From NCBI GenBank assembly GCA_945876755.1, contig CAMCPM010000009.1, forward strand, positions 40,313 through 104,312: a DNA stretch of 64,000 bases. Direction: 5' to 3'. Positions 1 through 10,568 of this stretch are shown one piece after another. Source of the stretch: an uncultured Clostridia bacterium. Its GTDB lineage: Bacteria; Bacillota; Clostridia; Oscillospirales; Ruminococcaceae. The notes beneath the pieces are model-generated. The model saw only the letters and a program-made list of their open reading frames with translations. It searched no databases and had not been told where the DNA came from. Position 1 is the first letter of the stretch, and every line of letters starts with the position of its first letter. The position numbers and the translations under genes were made by a program.

Positions 1-1069
1 TACCCTTTTTCAGAGCATCAACATTTTCTGTTGTAAGCTCAGTCTTGGGTACGCCGCCGTTGTACTTCAGCGCACGGATAGTCGCAACAAGGACTGCACA
101 TGAAGGCTTCAGACCTGCAAAACGGCACTTGATGTCGAAGAACTTTTCAGCACCCAGGTCAGCGCCGAAGCCTGCTTCCGTGATGCAGTAGTCGCCCAGC
201 TTGAGAGCAAGCTTTGTGGCACGGACAGAGTTACAGCCGTGAGCAATGTTTGCGAAGGGTCCGCCGTGCATGATAGCAGGAGTGTTTTCAAGAGTCTGAA
301 CAAGGTTCGGCTTGAGAGCGTCCTTGAGGAGCGCGGTCATAGCACCGTGAGCGCCTAAGTCACGGGCATAAACGGGAGTTCCGTCATATGTGTAGGCAAC
401 GAGGATACGTCCCAGACGTTCCTTCAGGTCGGTAAGGTCGGAAGCAAGACAGAGAATAGCCATTACCTCGGAAGCAACCGTAATGCGGAAGCTGTCCTGA
501 CGGGGAATGCCGTTTACCTTGCCGCCCATGCCGATAACAACGTTTCTGAGGGCGCGGTCGTTCATATCGAGACAGCGGTCTATCATAATACGGCGCTGGT
601 CGATACCAAGAGCGTTGCCCTGCTGCATATGGTTGTCAAGCAGAGCGCAGAGAAGATTGTTTGCAGCGGTAATAGCGTGCATATCGCCTGTAAAGTGGAG
701 GTTGATATCCTCCATAGGTACGACCTGCGCATAGCCGCCGCCTGCCGCACCGCCCTTGATTCCGAATACGGGACCGAGAGACGGCTCACGGAGAGCAAGA
801 ACTGCATTTTTGCCGATCTTAGCCATGGATTCTGCAAGACCGACGGAGATAGTGGTTTTGCCCTCGCCTGCGGGAGTAGGATTGATGGCGGTAACGAGAA
901 TGAGCTTTCCGTCGGGGTCGTTAGCGGTTTTTGAGAAAAGTGCCTCGGAAAGCTTAGCCTTATAGTGACCGTAAGGCTCGATATCGTCCTCGGAAATACC
1001 GAGATTTGCGGCAATAGTGCCGATTTTCAGCATTTTTGCCTGCTGAGCGATTTCAATATCTGACAGCAT
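1..1069 (-). CDS. fhs: Formate--tetrahydrofolate ligase, C-terminal part truncated by window edge
   Basis: Minus-strand reading from ATG at 1069: [41 protein letters not shown]...[11 protein letters not shown]..., typical of the FTHFS family; the listed ORFs here are shadow frames. Confidence 0.95.
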   Translation of the reverse strand, partial: MLSDIEIAQQAKMLKIGTIAANLGISEDDIEPYGHYKAKLSEALFSKTANDPDGKLILVTAINPTPAGEGKTTISVGLAESMAKIGKNAVLALREPSLGPVFGIKGGAAGGGYAQVVPMEDINLHFTGDMHAITAANNLLCALLDNHMQQGNALGIDQRRIMIDRCLDMNDRALRNVVIGMGGKVNGIPRQDSFRITVASEVMAILCLASDLTDLKERLGRILVAYTYDGTPVYARDLGAHGAMTALLKDALKPNLVQTLENTPAIMHGGPFANIAHGCNSVRATKLALKLGDYCITEAGFGADLGAEKFFDIKCRFAGLKPSCAVLVATIRALKYNGGVPKTELTTENVDALKKG

Positions 1070-1181
1070 TGGTAAATTCCCCCTAACAAAACAAATAATA
1101 ATTACAGTATACCATAATATATTACATTTGCCAACACTTTTTTATGAATTTTTCCATTCATTTTTTGACAATGCTTTCCTT

Positions 1182-3107
1182 TTACTGTTCAAGGTCTTCC
1201 AGCCAGAGCCTTACGCAGGCGTCGGAAGGCATTCTCCAGTCGCCTCTGGGAGAAAGGGTAACAGTACCGACCTTCGGACCGTCAGGCAGACAGGAGCGCT
1301 TGAACTGCTGGGAGAAGAAACGGCGCAGGAAAACCGTCAGCCATTTTTTGATAGTATCCCTGCTGTAGGTCCCCTCAAAGGACTGCTCCGCAATACGCAG
1401 TATTTTTTTCGGCGGATAGCCGCAGCGTACAAGGTAGTACAGAAAATAATCGTGCAGCTCATAAGGACCAACAATATCCTCGGTCTTCTGGGATATCTCA
1501 CCCTCGGACGGCGGCAGAAGTTCGGGAGAAACAGGCGTTGCAAGAACGTCATTCAGTACCTCCGCAAGCTTCGTATTTTGGGTATTTGCGCTTTCGTACG
1601 CCACAAGATGGCGCACCAGCGTTTTCGGTACGGAAGCGTTCACGCCGTACATGGACATATGGTCGCCGTTGTAGGTCGCCCAGCCGAGAGCAAGCTCGGA
1701 AAGGTCGCCTGTACCGATAACTATGCCGCCAAGCTTGTTGGCAATATCCATAAGCACCTGAGTACGCTCCCTCGCCTGACCGTTTTCAAAGGTAACGTCA
1801 AGAACGGCTTCGTCCTGACCGATATCCTCAAAATGACGGCGCACCGAGGCGGTAATATCCACTTCTTTAAGGGTCACGCCGTAAGCCTCGGCAAGATAGT
1901 ATGCGTTGCTTTTGGTGCGCTTTGTAGTACCGAAACAAGGCATTGTCACGGCAATTATACCCTTGCGGTCGAGAGAAAGCATATCAAATGCGTGAACGGT
2001 AACTATCAGCGCAAGAGTGCTGTCCAGACCGCCCGAAAGCCCGATGACCGCAGTTTTGCAGCCGATGTGCCGCAGACGTGTGGCAAGTCCCGTAGCCTGC
2101 ATGGTGAGTATCTCCTCGCAGCGGCTGTTAAGGTCGGTCTTGTTGCTGGGTACAAATGGCATAGGCGGAAAACGGCGCTTCAATTCAATATCCTTCGGCT
2201 TTACCGAGAACTGCACTTCTTCAAAAGCGCGTGCAGTATCGCGGCTTTCACAGCAGTGGAACGTGTTCACCTTTCTGCGCTCGGAAACAAGACGGTGCAG
2301 GTCTATCTCGCCGTAGGTTATGCCCGTGGTGAACTTTCTGCTTTCGCCGATGACCGTGCCGTTTTCGCAGATAAGATTGTGTCCGCTGAAAACAAGGTCC
2401 TGTGTGGACTCGCCCATACCTGCGTCAGCGTAAATATATCCGCAGATAAGCCGTGCCGACTGGGATTTCACAAGCTGGGTGCGGTAATCGCCCTTGCCGA
2501 TGACTTCGTCCGAGGCGGAAAGATTGCATATGAGAGTCGCTCCCGAAAGAGCAAGCCCTGTTGAGGGCGGCTCGGGTACCCATAGGTCTTCGCAGACCTC
2601 AATACCCATAACAAGCTCGGGTATTTCTGCGCACTTAAAGAGCATATCTCCGAATGTGGTGTAAAAATCGTCCCCGACTTCTTCTGCCAAAAATAGTACG
2701 CCGCCCTGCCACGGAGCAAAGTGCCGTGCCTCGTAAAATTCCGAGTAGGCAGGAATATTCTTCTTCGGCACAAGACCGAGAATTTCTCCTTTGTTCAGAA
2801 CAGCGGCGCAGTTGTAAAGCTTGCCGTGCAGCTCAAAGGGCAGTCCGACCACGATAAGAGCGTCACATTCCGCGGTTCCTGCCGCAATTTTCACAAGCGC
2901 CTTTTTTGCGCCGTCCAGCAGGACTTTTTGCAGGAACAGATCTCCGCAGGTGTACCCCGTAATGCACAGCTCCGGGAAAACTATCACGGAAGCGCCGCCG
3001 TTGCAGGCTTCCTTTGCGAGCCTGATTATCTCGTCTGCGTTATAGCCGCAGTCAGCTACCTTTATATCGGGAGTTACCGCAGCAACTCTGAGAAAACCGT
3101 CTTTCAT
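1182..3107 (-). CDS. nadE: Glutamine-dependent NAD+ synthase (nitrilase-like glutaminase domain plus synthetase domain)
   Basis: ORF 1182..3152; LSGGLDSTLAL PP-loop motif, nitrilase-type N-terminus; start at MKDGFLRVAAV with upstream AAAGG. Confidence 0.95.
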   Translation of the reverse strand: MKDGFLRVAAVTPDIKVADCGYNADEIIRLAKEACNGGASVIVFPELCITGYTCGDLFLQKVLLDGAKKALVKIAAGTAECDALIVVGLPFELHGKLYNCAAVLNKGEILGLVPKKNIPAYSEFYEARHFAPWQGGVLFLAEEVGDDFYTTFGDMLFKCAEIPELVMGIEVCEDLWVPEPPSTGLALSGATLICNLSASDEVIGKGDYRTQLVKSQSARLICGYIYADAGMGESTQDLVFSGHNLICENGTVIGESRKFTTGITYGEIDLHRLVSERRKVNTFHCCESRDTARAFEEVQFSVKPKDIELKRRFPPMPFVPSNKTDLNSRCEEILTMQATGLATRLRHIGCKTAVIGLSGGLDSTLALIVTVHAFDMLSLDRKGIIAVTMPCFGTTKRTKSNAYYLAEAYGVTLKEVDITASVRRHFEDIGQDEAVLDVTFENGQARERTQVLMDIANKLGGIVIGTGDLSELALGWATYNGDHMSMYGVNASVPKTLVRHLVAYESANTQNTKLAEVLNDVLATPVSPELLPPSEGEISQKTEDIVGPYELHDYFLYYLVRCGYPPKKILRIAEQSFEGTYSRDTIKKWLTVFLRRFFSQQFKRSCLPDGPKVGTVTLSPRGDWRMPSDACVRLWLEDLEQ

Positions 3108-3163
3108 TTTGATCAGCCTTTCGGTTAAAATTATATGTTTATTATATCTCAAATTGCCGTGAT

Positions 3164-3658
3164 TTATTTTACCGCAGTAATTATCCTTTCGGCTATCTCG
3201 TCGGCAGAACCGTTTCCGTCGGCGGTCACAGATGAGTTCGCTCTGTATAACGGAACTCTGCTGTCGTAAATAAATTCAAGCTCTTCCTTGGTATTGCTCA
3301 TAACTATTGGACGGTTTTTGTCCCCCGATATCCGAGAGTAGCAGACCTCAAATGGCACGTCAATGTAAACCACTGTTCCCGATTCCGAAGCGATATCGGA
3401 GTTCTCTTTTTTCAGCATAGCGCCGCCGCCGCAGGCGATAACGCCGTTCTTTTGGGAAAGCTCTCTGATAACTTCGGTCTCGGTCTCACGGAAATACCTC
3501 TCGCCCTTTTCCGAAAATATCTGAGGGATAGTCATTCCCTCACGCTCGACGATGTAATCGTCCATGTCGGAAAGTTCACAGCCAAGCTTTTCGGCAAGAA
3601 TTTTTCCCACAGTAGATTTTCCGCAGCCCATAAATCCGCATAAAAAAATTGATCTCAT
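3164..3658 (-). CDS. aroK: Shikimate kinase
   Basis: MRSIFLCGFMGCGKSTVGKILAEKLGCELSDMDDYIVEREGMTIPQIF; Walker A and shikimate kinase motifs. Confidence 0.93.
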   Translation of the reverse strand: MRSIFLCGFMGCGKSTVGKILAEKLGCELSDMDDYIVEREGMTIPQIFSEKGERYFRETETEVIRELSQKNGVIACGGGAMLKKENSDIASESGTVVYIDVPFEVCYSRISGDKNRPIVMSNTKEELEFIYDSRVPLYRANSSVTADGNGSADEIAERIITAVK

Positions 3659-3677
3659 ACTTTATTCTCCCATTAAA

Positions 3678-4328
3678 TTACTTTTCCGTATCTTCGCTCG
3701 GAATATCAGCCGTATATTCAAGTATCTTGCTTTTCAGCTCTTCCTCAAGACAGGAATAGAACATTGCGAAAATAACGTCCGCAAAGCCCAGCAGAAACAT
3801 ATTTTTGTTGGTAATTTCCGCAAGAGAGGGCACATTGGTGTAAATATAGGTCTTGTACCAGTCCGCAGTAAATGGCGGAAGCTTCTTGCCCTTTCGCACA
3901 AGATATTTGGTTTCAAGAAATGTCTCGGAAATCATATCGCGGTAATTTTCCGCACCCTTGTCCATAACAGCCGTGTACAGACGGTAAAGCTGGTCGTCGG
4001 ACATACAATCCTCGCCGTTTCTGACATTTTTCAGCGTGGGTATACGCACCGCAAGGGAGTATACCATCATCGGAAGCACCCTGTTGTATTCGTCATTCTG
4101 CATTTCGCCGCAGGTCCTGTCGTCAATTCTCAGACCAAGCGCCTGAAGGCAGTCCGTGTCGGTAACATTGTTCAGCACGACCTTGAAAGCGTCCTTGATG
4201 TTGACGTTGTAAAAATCATTTTCGGCAATGGAGTAAATATATTTCATTGCGTTGTAAAGGCTTACGCCGCCCTTTACGATAGCGTCCGCAAGACCGTTTA
4301 TAGCGGTATTTTCGTTAATGAAAAGCAT
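3678..4328 (-). CDS. Hypothetical protein
   Basis: Open 216-aa ORF in tight same-strand order with neighbours. Confidence 0.7.
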   Translation of the reverse strand: MLFINENTAINGLADAIVKGGVSLYNAMKYIYSIAENDFYNVNIKDAFKVVLNNVTDTDCLQALGLRIDDRTCGEMQNDEYNRVLPMMVYSLAVRIPTLKNVRNGEDCMSDDQLYRLYTAVMDKGAENYRDMISETFLETKYLVRKGKKLPPFTADWYKTYIYTNVPSLAEITNKNMFLLGFADVIFAMFYSCLEEELKSKILEYTADIPSEDTEK

Positions 4329-4345
4329 TGTGAAGCTCCTTTCGG

Positions 4346-6034
4346 TCAGTCTTTTTTACCATAGGCGTCCTCACGGGTGAGCCGTTCCCACTGGGGCATT
4401 TTTATCTCAACGTGCTTTTTTTCGTTCTTTTCGGGAGCAGCGCTTTCATCGGCGTCCTGAGCGTAGCCTGCCATAAAGGCGTCGAAAAGACTGTCAAATG
4501 CCTGGGGAACAAATGGCTTTATCTCAACAGTATCGGGAGAGACCACCGTCGCCACCTGCGGAGCAGCAGGAATGTCAGGCTCGGCAGTTACAGCCGGCTT
4601 TGCTTCTTCGGGAGCAGTATTGCTTTCAGGCTGACTCTGAACGGCTGCGGTACTTGCATATCCGAATGGCTTTTCAACGGGAGCGTGAACGGTCTTGTTC
4701 TTGACCGCCAGCTTGACCTCCTCGCAAAGCCTGTCGGAGTAATCGAGAAATTCCTCAAACTGGCTCAACGAAGCCTCACCCGTTTTGAAATTCCGCTTCA
4801 TATTTGAAAGGTACTGTGACCATTCCTTGAACTCGTTCTCGTCAAAGCCCTTGCCGACACGCTTGTATAACGCATTGTAAAGCTTCTGGCTGTGCTTTTC
4901 CATTTCGGCAGGGAGAGTGAAGCTTTCCGCTTCGTGGTGAACGGTGCTTTCGGTTACGATAGTTTCTTCTTCCGCAGCGGAGGAAGCCATGGCTTCCATT
5001 GCAATGCTTTCCACAAGCTCCTCGTACTGCTTGCGGCAGGTCTTGCCGGAGCTGTTTACCCTGTCGCAGCGTGGATTATCATCGGTAACGGTGAAAAATC
5101 TTCCGCAGCTTTCGCACTTGCGGAGGTATATTTTATCCTGCGCCATAAGCTCGAATTCAAGGTCAATGGCGGCTTTCAGGCTGTCGGGAAGATAAATCTC
5201 GGCAGGATTTTCACGGATAGCCTCCAGCGTGAATTTCATATCTATCTCGCCCGGACGGGACATATTTTTAACGTAGGTGTAGGCTTCCATAGCTATCTGG
5301 TCACGAATTTTTGTGCAGTCACGCTTTTCCATAACGGAAAGGTCCTGCCCCTGTGAAAGAGCCTCGGAAAAGCGTCGGTAGATAGCCTTTGATACCTTGC
5401 TTACCGCAAACGCCGCATTTGGCAGAGTAGCGGGAGTGCAAAGCTTTACCGAAGGCAGAGCATTTGGCGGACAGCCAAGCTCGTTTGCGGCGACCGAGAC
5501 TGCAAGGTCGAAATATTCCTTTCTTGTTCTGACAGCTTCATCGGAAAGTATCTCGCCCTGATTATCGGTACCGAAAATAAATTCTATCTTGTTCCGTGCG
5601 TATTCCTGCAAGCGGACGATGCTTGTCCAGCGGTTCATGGCACGGTTGGTCTTGTATTCGGAGATGCGGCGGAAAATAGCCGTTTCGTACTGATTTTTCG
5701 GAGAGATACACCTTGCCCAAAGCTCCTCCAGACCGATGCGCTCGCTGTGGCAGATGTATTCGATAATGCAGTCCGTGACGATCTCGGAGTAATCCGTCGC
5801 AATGCACGCCTCAATGTAAGGGTGCGCACGGCAGACAACGGTTTTTGCGTTGGAGATGATATTCTGCGGAAGCCTGCCTGTTTTGCGCGCAGTACGTCCG
5901 GCCTCGATGCACTGTTCCCAGAAATAAGTAAAGTCAAATTCGGTAAAATGCAGCAGGGTCTTGGATAATTCGATTTTATAGAAATTATTGTTATCGTAAA
6001 CGGCAAATCTCACAATGCGGTTTTCCATTCCCAA
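4346..6034 (-). CDS. Hypothetical protein with CxxC...C zinc-finger-like segment
   Basis: 562-aa ORF; CESCGRFFTVTDDNPRCDRVNSSGKTCRKQYEELV motif; acidic/proline C-terminal region. Confidence 0.75.
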   Translation of the reverse strand: MGMENRIVRFAVYDNNNFYKIELSKTLLHFTEFDFTYFWEQCIEAGRTARKTGRLPQNIISNAKTVVCRAHPYIEACIATDYSEIVTDCIIEYICHSERIGLEELWARCISPKNQYETAIFRRISEYKTNRAMNRWTSIVRLQEYARNKIEFIFGTDNQGEILSDEAVRTRKEYFDLAVSVAANELGCPPNALPSVKLCTPATLPNAAFAVSKVSKAIYRRFSEALSQGQDLSVMEKRDCTKIRDQIAMEAYTYVKNMSRPGEIDMKFTLEAIRENPAEIYLPDSLKAAIDLEFELMAQDKIYLRKCESCGRFFTVTDDNPRCDRVNSSGKTCRKQYEELVESIAMEAMASSAAEEETIVTESTVHHEAESFTLPAEMEKHSQKLYNALYKRVGKGFDENEFKEWSQYLSNMKRNFKTGEASLSQFEEFLDYSDRLCEEVKLAVKNKTVHAPVEKPFGYASTAAVQSQPESNTAPEEAKPAVTAEPDIPAAPQVATVVSPDTVEIKPFVPQAFDSLFDAFMAGYAQDADESAAPEKNEKKHVEIKMPQWERLTREDAYGKKD

Positions 6035-6164
6035 AGTCCTCTCCGGCGCAAGCCAATACAGAAAATTTGTATATATAGAATTATTATATCATACTTTTTT
6101 GAATTTTTCAATTATTTTGACAAAAAAACAACATTGCTCAAATCGAAAAAAATCAAAAAAATAC

Positions 6165-6193
6165 TTGCAAAAATAAAAAAGATGTGGTATAAT
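6165..6193 (+). promoter_or_regulatory. Sigma-70-type promoter for SRP RNA
   Basis: TTGCAA (6165-6170), 17-nt spacer, TATAAT (6188-6193), about 29 nt upstream of the RNA. Confidence 0.75.
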
Positions 6194-6221
6194 GTTTAAT
6201 ACTTACGGATATATCCGATAT

Positions 6222-6329
6222 ATAGGTGTGCGGGCCCTGTGCAACGGAACACCGTGAACCATGTCAGGCGGGGAACCGAGCAGCATTAAGCGGAACGTTT
6301 TGTGTGCCGCAGTCAGCCTGCACACCTAT
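6222..6329 (+). ncRNA. ffs: Signal recognition particle RNA, small bacterial type
   Basis: ATAGGTGTGC...GCACACCTAT closing stem and the conserved domain IV-like segment GTCAGGCGGGGAACCGAGCAGCATTAAGCGG; located upstream of dnaX as is common in Firmicutes. Confidence 0.92.
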
Positions 6330-6364
6330 GTACCGGATTTATTTTATTTTAGGGTGATTATGCA

Positions 6365-7279
6365 TTGAAAATAAAGGACATAATTGTCGGATTTTTAAAA
6401 AAATTCCTGCCCTTGCTTTCGTGTCATATAATAGTCTGCGCTGCGGTGGGGGCTTTGATGGTAACAGCCGCCTACGGAGCAGACAGCGTGAAGGATTATT
6501 ACGTTCCGCTTTTGATATCGGCGGCGATAGCGGTGCTTCTGTCCGTTCTGGCGTATTCTTCCTTCTTCTCAAATTCAGGAAAGTATGACTCTTCAAGGCT
6601 CGGCGATTTTGATAAGACTTTTGTTTACGGGCGCTTCGGAGGACGTGATTCAGCAAAGCTTCGTGAAGCCGTCATTGATATGCACCTGTTCGATTTGAAT
6701 ACCGCTCTGGAAAAATTCAAGGAGCTTGAAGAAAAAAATCTTACCGAGTCCCAACGGTCTGTGCTTTGCTTCTATATGGGAAGATGCTACCAGCTTATGG
6801 GTTATCCCTCAAACGGCGCAAAATACTTTGAACAGGCGCTGGAATACGGTCTGGAGCTTAACGATACATACCTGCTGGCGGCAAGATGTCTTGTCCAGAA
6901 CGGCAGATATGACAAAGCGGTGGAGTATTACAATATCCTGCTTGACCGCAGCTGCTATTTCGATTTCATTTATACCGATATCGGTATCGCATATCTGAAA
7001 AAGGGCGACGGCGAAAAGGCGCTGGAGTATTTCAACAAGTCCCTGGACGAGGGAAAGAATTATTCCTTTGCGCTGGGGGGCTGCTCCCTTGCGTACCTGC
7101 TTATGAAAGACCTTGAAAAGAGCAGGGAATACTACAAAAAAGCGCTGACCTGCAATATGGACGACGTAAACGGCTTTAAGATTTTTTACTGCAATATTGC
7201 CGAGTCGGTTGACCTGCTGGACGAGATAGACCCAAATATGAAGCTGAGAACGGAAACCCCCGAAGAAGTCATCAGATAA
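6365..7279 (+). CDS. Membrane-anchored tetratricopeptide repeat protein
   Basis: Two N-terminal hydrophobic segments followed by TPR-like repeats (YLLAARCLVQNGRYDKAVEYYNILL...). Confidence 0.8.
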   Translation: MKIKDIIVGFLKKFLPLLSCHIIVCAAVGALMVTAAYGADSVKDYYVPLLISAAIAVLLSVLAYSSFFSNSGKYDSSRLGDFDKTFVYGRFGGRDSAKLREAVIDMHLFDLNTALEKFKELEEKNLTESQRSVLCFYMGRCYQLMGYPSNGAKYFEQALEYGLELNDTYLLAARCLVQNGRYDKAVEYYNILLDRSCYFDFIYTDIGIAYLKKGDGEKALEYFNKSLDEGKNYSFALGGCSLAYLLMKDLEKSREYYKKALTCNMDDVNGFKIFYCNIAESVDLLDEIDPNMKLRTETPEEVIR

Positions 7280-7291
7280 GGAGTGAGTGAA

Positions 7292-8881
7292 ATGTATAAG
7301 GCGCTTTACAGAAAATACCGTCCGATGACCTTTGACGACGTTGTTTCACAGCCCCATATCACTACGACTCTGCGAAATCAGCTTGTGAGCGGCAAGACTG
7401 CTCACGCCTACCTGTTTACAGGCTCAAGAGGAACGGGCAAGACCACCTGCGCAAGGATACTTGCCAAGGCGCTGAACTGCCTGCACCCCGTTGACGGCAA
7501 TCCCTGCCTTGAATGCGAGATATGTCGTGACGCTGACGAGAACGCTCTTTCCGATATCATCGAGATAGACGCAGCCTCAAACAACGGCGTTGACGACGTC
7601 CGCGACCTGCGTGACGGAGCCGTCTATACCGCTGAACGCTGCAAATACAAGGTTTACATCATTGACGAGGTCCATATGCTTTCAAAGGAGGCGTTCAACG
7701 CCCTGCTGAAAATTATGGAAGAGCCTCCTCCACACGTTAAATTCATTCTGGCGACCACCGAGATACACAAGGTACTGCCCACGATACTTTCACGCTGCCA
7801 GCGGTACGACTTCCGCAGGATACTGCCGAAGGACATTACTGAGCGGCTTATGTACGTTGCGGAGCAGGAGAATATCGCTCTCGACCGTGACGCTGCTGAA
7901 CTTATTGCAAAGACTGCGGACGGCGGTATGCGTGATGCGCTGTCGCTGCTTGACCAGTGCATAGCCTTTTCCGAAAACGTAACTCTTGATATCGTTTCGG
8001 GTGCGGCAGGAATCGCAGGACGTGAGCCTGTTTTCGATATCCTCGAAGCCGCCGCCGATAACGACGCCGCCAAGGCGGTTGGAGTCATAGACAAGCTTTA
8101 TAATATGTCCAAGGATATGCAGAAGCTTTGCGACGAGCTTATCGCACAGCTCAGAAATGTGATGATGGCAAAGGCAGTACCCGAAAATACCGACCTGCTT
8201 GTGTGTATGCCTAACGAGATAGAAAGGATAAAGGTCCTTGCGGAAAAGCTTTCCCTTGAAGAAATTATGGCAAAGCTTGATATTCTGCAAGCCTGCAACG
8301 AGCGCATCGCAAGAGTAAGCGCAAAGCGTGTCGAAATGGAAATGTGCCTGCTTAAATTGTGTACGGCGCAGCAGTCCGTACAGGGGGGCGCTGCGGCAAG
8401 TACCGAGCTTCTTGCGAAAATCGATATGCTGGAGCAGAAGCTTGCATCGCAGTCACCGCAGCCCGTTCAGCCCGTTCAGCAGCCGAGTCCTCGTCCTGCC
8501 GAACCGCCAAAAGTCAGCGTTTCATATGCTGCTCAGGCTGAACAGCCAAAATTTGATGTGGCTGATTTCAGACCTGCTGAAAAGTGGACGGAAATCCTCG
8601 AAGCCTTTGCAGAGATCTGTCCTTCTGCTTCGGGAGCGCTTACAGGCTCATACGCCGAGGAAGCACATGGATATATGCGTATAACTACCGAAAATAATTT
8701 CTTCATATCACTTATGAAAAAGCAGGAAAATTTCGATAAGCTCAAAGAAGCTATCACACGCGTTATGGGAAAATGCAACGGCGTGAAGATATTGCGCAGT
8801 CCCGCAAAAGCAGACAGCGGCGAAAAGCTGAAAAATGTCCTGCAAAAGGCACAGGAAAACAATATACCCATTGAACAGTAA
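7292..8881 (+). CDS. dnaX: DNA polymerase III subunit gamma/tau
   Basis: MYKALYRKYRPMTFDDVVSQPHITTTLRNQ...GSRGTGKTT; canonical DnaX. Confidence 0.96.
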   Translation: MYKALYRKYRPMTFDDVVSQPHITTTLRNQLVSGKTAHAYLFTGSRGTGKTTCARILAKALNCLHPVDGNPCLECEICRDADENALSDIIEIDAASNNGVDDVRDLRDGAVYTAERCKYKVYIIDEVHMLSKEAFNALLKIMEEPPPHVKFILATTEIHKVLPTILSRCQRYDFRRILPKDITERLMYVAEQENIALDRDAAELIAKTADGGMRDALSLLDQCIAFSENVTLDIVSGAAGIAGREPVFDILEAAADNDAAKAVGVIDKLYNMSKDMQKLCDELIAQLRNVMMAKAVPENTDLLVCMPNEIERIKVLAEKLSLEEIMAKLDILQACNERIARVSAKRVEMEMCLLKLCTAQQSVQGGAAASTELLAKIDMLEQKLASQSPQPVQPVQQPSPRPAEPPKVSVSYAAQAEQPKFDVADFRPAEKWTEILEAFAEICPSASGALTGSYAEEAHGYMRITTENNFFISLMKKQENFDKLKEAITRVMGKCNGVKILRSPAKADSGEKLKNVLQKAQENNIPIEQ

Positions 8882-8989
8882 TATCCCTCTTTGAGGTGAT
8901 TATAAATTTAAAAAATTCACGGAATGCCTTCCGCCGATGGGCGTCCGTTTAAGCTATAAGTTTTTACGGCGGAGAAACGGAGTTTAAAA

Positions 8990-9337
8990 ATGAAAGCAAG
9001 ATTACCACAGGGAATGGGCGGCGGCGCTCAGAATATGAACAGCATGATCAAGCAGGCTCAGAAAATGCAGGAGAAGATCACCGACCTTCAGGAGGATATC
9101 GAGAAAAGAGAGTTCTCCACAACCGTTGGCGGCGGAGCTGTTGAGGTAACAATGAGCGGACGCAAGGAGATAAAGTCCCTTAACATCAAGCCCGAGGTAG
9201 TTGACCCCGAGGACGTTGAGATGCTTCAGGACCTTATCATCAGCGCATTCAACGATACTGTAAAGCAGATAGAAGAAACTACCGAAAAGGAAATGGGCGC
9301 TATTACAGGTGGAGTTTCCTTCCCCGGCTTGTTTTAA
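8990..9337 (+). CDS. YbaB/EbfC family nucleoid-associated protein
   Basis: MNSMIKQAQKMQEKITDLQEDIEKREFSTTVGGGAVEVTMSGRKEIKSLNI. Confidence 0.93.
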   Translation: MKARLPQGMGGGAQNMNSMIKQAQKMQEKITDLQEDIEKREFSTTVGGGAVEVTMSGRKEIKSLNIKPEVVDPEDVEMLQDLIISAFNDTVKQIEETTEKEMGAITGGVSFPGLF

Positions 9338-9398
9338 TTGATCTTACTGCGGCATATGCGGAAAACCGTGTATGCCGCCTCGATTTTCGGAGGTATTT

Positions 9399-10001
9399 AT
9401 GGCAAATAATACTGCACTGCCCCTTGTGCTGCTTGCCGAGCAGTTTGCAAAGCTTCCGGGCATCGGCATGAAAAGCGCTCAGCGGCTTGCTTATCACGTT
9501 ATGAGCATGACCGACGATGAAGCGCAGGCTTTTGCCGACGCTATAATCCGTGCCCACAGTACGGTAAAATGCTGTACCGAGTGCCAGAATCTTACCGAGG
9601 GAGAGCTTTGTCCCATCTGCTCGGACGATATGCGTGACCGCAGCGTTATCTGCGTTGTGGAAACTCCCAAGGACATTTCCGCATTTGAGCGTACAAACGA
9701 GTACAAGGGCGTGTATCACGTTCTGCACGGACTTATCTCTCCGCTGGACGGCATCACTCCCGACAAGATTCGCTTGAAGGAGCTGCTTGCCCGTATACAA
9801 AAGGGCGGAGTGGAGGAAGTCATCATGGCGACAAACCCTACCGTAGAGGGCGAAGCGACAGCTATGTATATTTCCAAGCTGCTGAAGCCGCTGGGAGTAA
9901 AGGTCACAAGGCTTGCATTCGGTCTGCCCATAGGCGGAACTCTTGAATATGCCGACGAGATAACGCTTTTCAAGGCTTTGGAAAACCGCAATGAAATATA
10001 G
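9399..10001 (+). CDS. recR: Recombination mediator protein RecR
   Basis: [24 protein letters not shown], Cys4 zinc finger, Toprim; dnaX-ybaB-recR order. Confidence 0.95.
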   Translation: MANNTALPLVLLAEQFAKLPGIGMKSAQRLAYHVMSMTDDEAQAFADAIIRAHSTVKCCTECQNLTEGELCPICSDDMRDRSVICVVETPKDISAFERTNEYKGVYHVLHGLISPLDGITPDKIRLKELLARIQKGGVEEVIMATNPTVEGEATAMYISKLLKPLGVKVTRLAFGLPIGGTLEYADEITLFKALENRNEI

Positions 10002-10100
10002 CAGGCTGAGCCTGCACCCTTTCCGTAATTTAGTTTTGTGTAAAATATTTTATTTGTGGCTCGGTAACGTTAGTATGAGATAAACAGGAATTTATTCAAT

Positions 10101-10128
10101 TCGTAATGCGTAATGCGTAATTCGTAAT
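10101..10128 (+). repeat. Heptamer tandem repeat KCGTAAT x4
   Basis: tcgtaat|gcgtaat|gcgtaat|tcgtaat. Confidence 0.9.
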
Positions 10129-10318
10129 TATTGTAGGGGACGGGTTTTCCGTCCCGTTAATGGTATCGCTTTCCGCGGCAAGCCGCTTATTGATTGCTGT
10201 AATAAAACACGAATTTTTGTGCATAATAACAAATGTGAAAAAAAGTATTGACAAAACAGGTAAAGTATGATAATATATATAAGTCGCTTGAAGAGCTTCG
10301 CTGATATATCCGATGTAA

Positions 10319-10394
10319 TGGGATATAGCCAAGCGGTAAGGCAGCGGACTTTGACTCCGTCATTTCGGTGGTTCGAATCCACCTATCCCAGCCA
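10319..10394 (+). tRNA. tRNA-Gln (anticodon TTG)
   Basis: Cloverleaf TGGGATA...TATCCCA-G-CCA; anticodon loop ctTTGac; T-arm GGTTCGAATCC. Confidence 0.95.
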
Positions 10395-10437
10395 GTCAAA
10401 AAGTTCGTTGTGAATTTTTGACAGCGAACTTATATAT

Positions 10438-10513
10438 TGGGGTGTCGCCAAGCGGTAAGGCACTTGACTCTGACTCAAGCATTACCGGGGTTCGAATCCC
10501 TGCACCCCAGCCA
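10438..10513 (+). tRNA. tRNA-Gln (anticodon CTG)
   Basis: Cloverleaf TGGGGTG...CACCCCA-G-CCA; anticodon loop ctCTGac. Confidence 0.95.
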
Positions 10514-10568
10514 AAAAGATTGATCCGTTCTTTGCATTGCAGAGGACGGATTTTTTCTGTTTATCCGT

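Noticed and set aside
1128-2564. 478-aa + strand ORF opposite nadE
   Set aside because: Shadow ORF; basic/cysteine-rich composition with no recognisable family, and nadE on the other strand is unambiguous.
8700-8760. Possible programmed frameshift for a short DnaX gamma form (ATGAAAAAGCAGG)
   Set aside because: No A-AAA-AAG slippery heptamer in frame and no clear downstream stimulatory hairpin.
10060-10320. CRISPR-like short repeats
   Set aside because: The heptamers are contiguous without spacers and there are no cas genes in the window.
10096-10399. Minus-strand ORFs of 70-84 aa over the tRNA-Gln region
   Set aside because: They read through the tRNA antisense; a common false positive.
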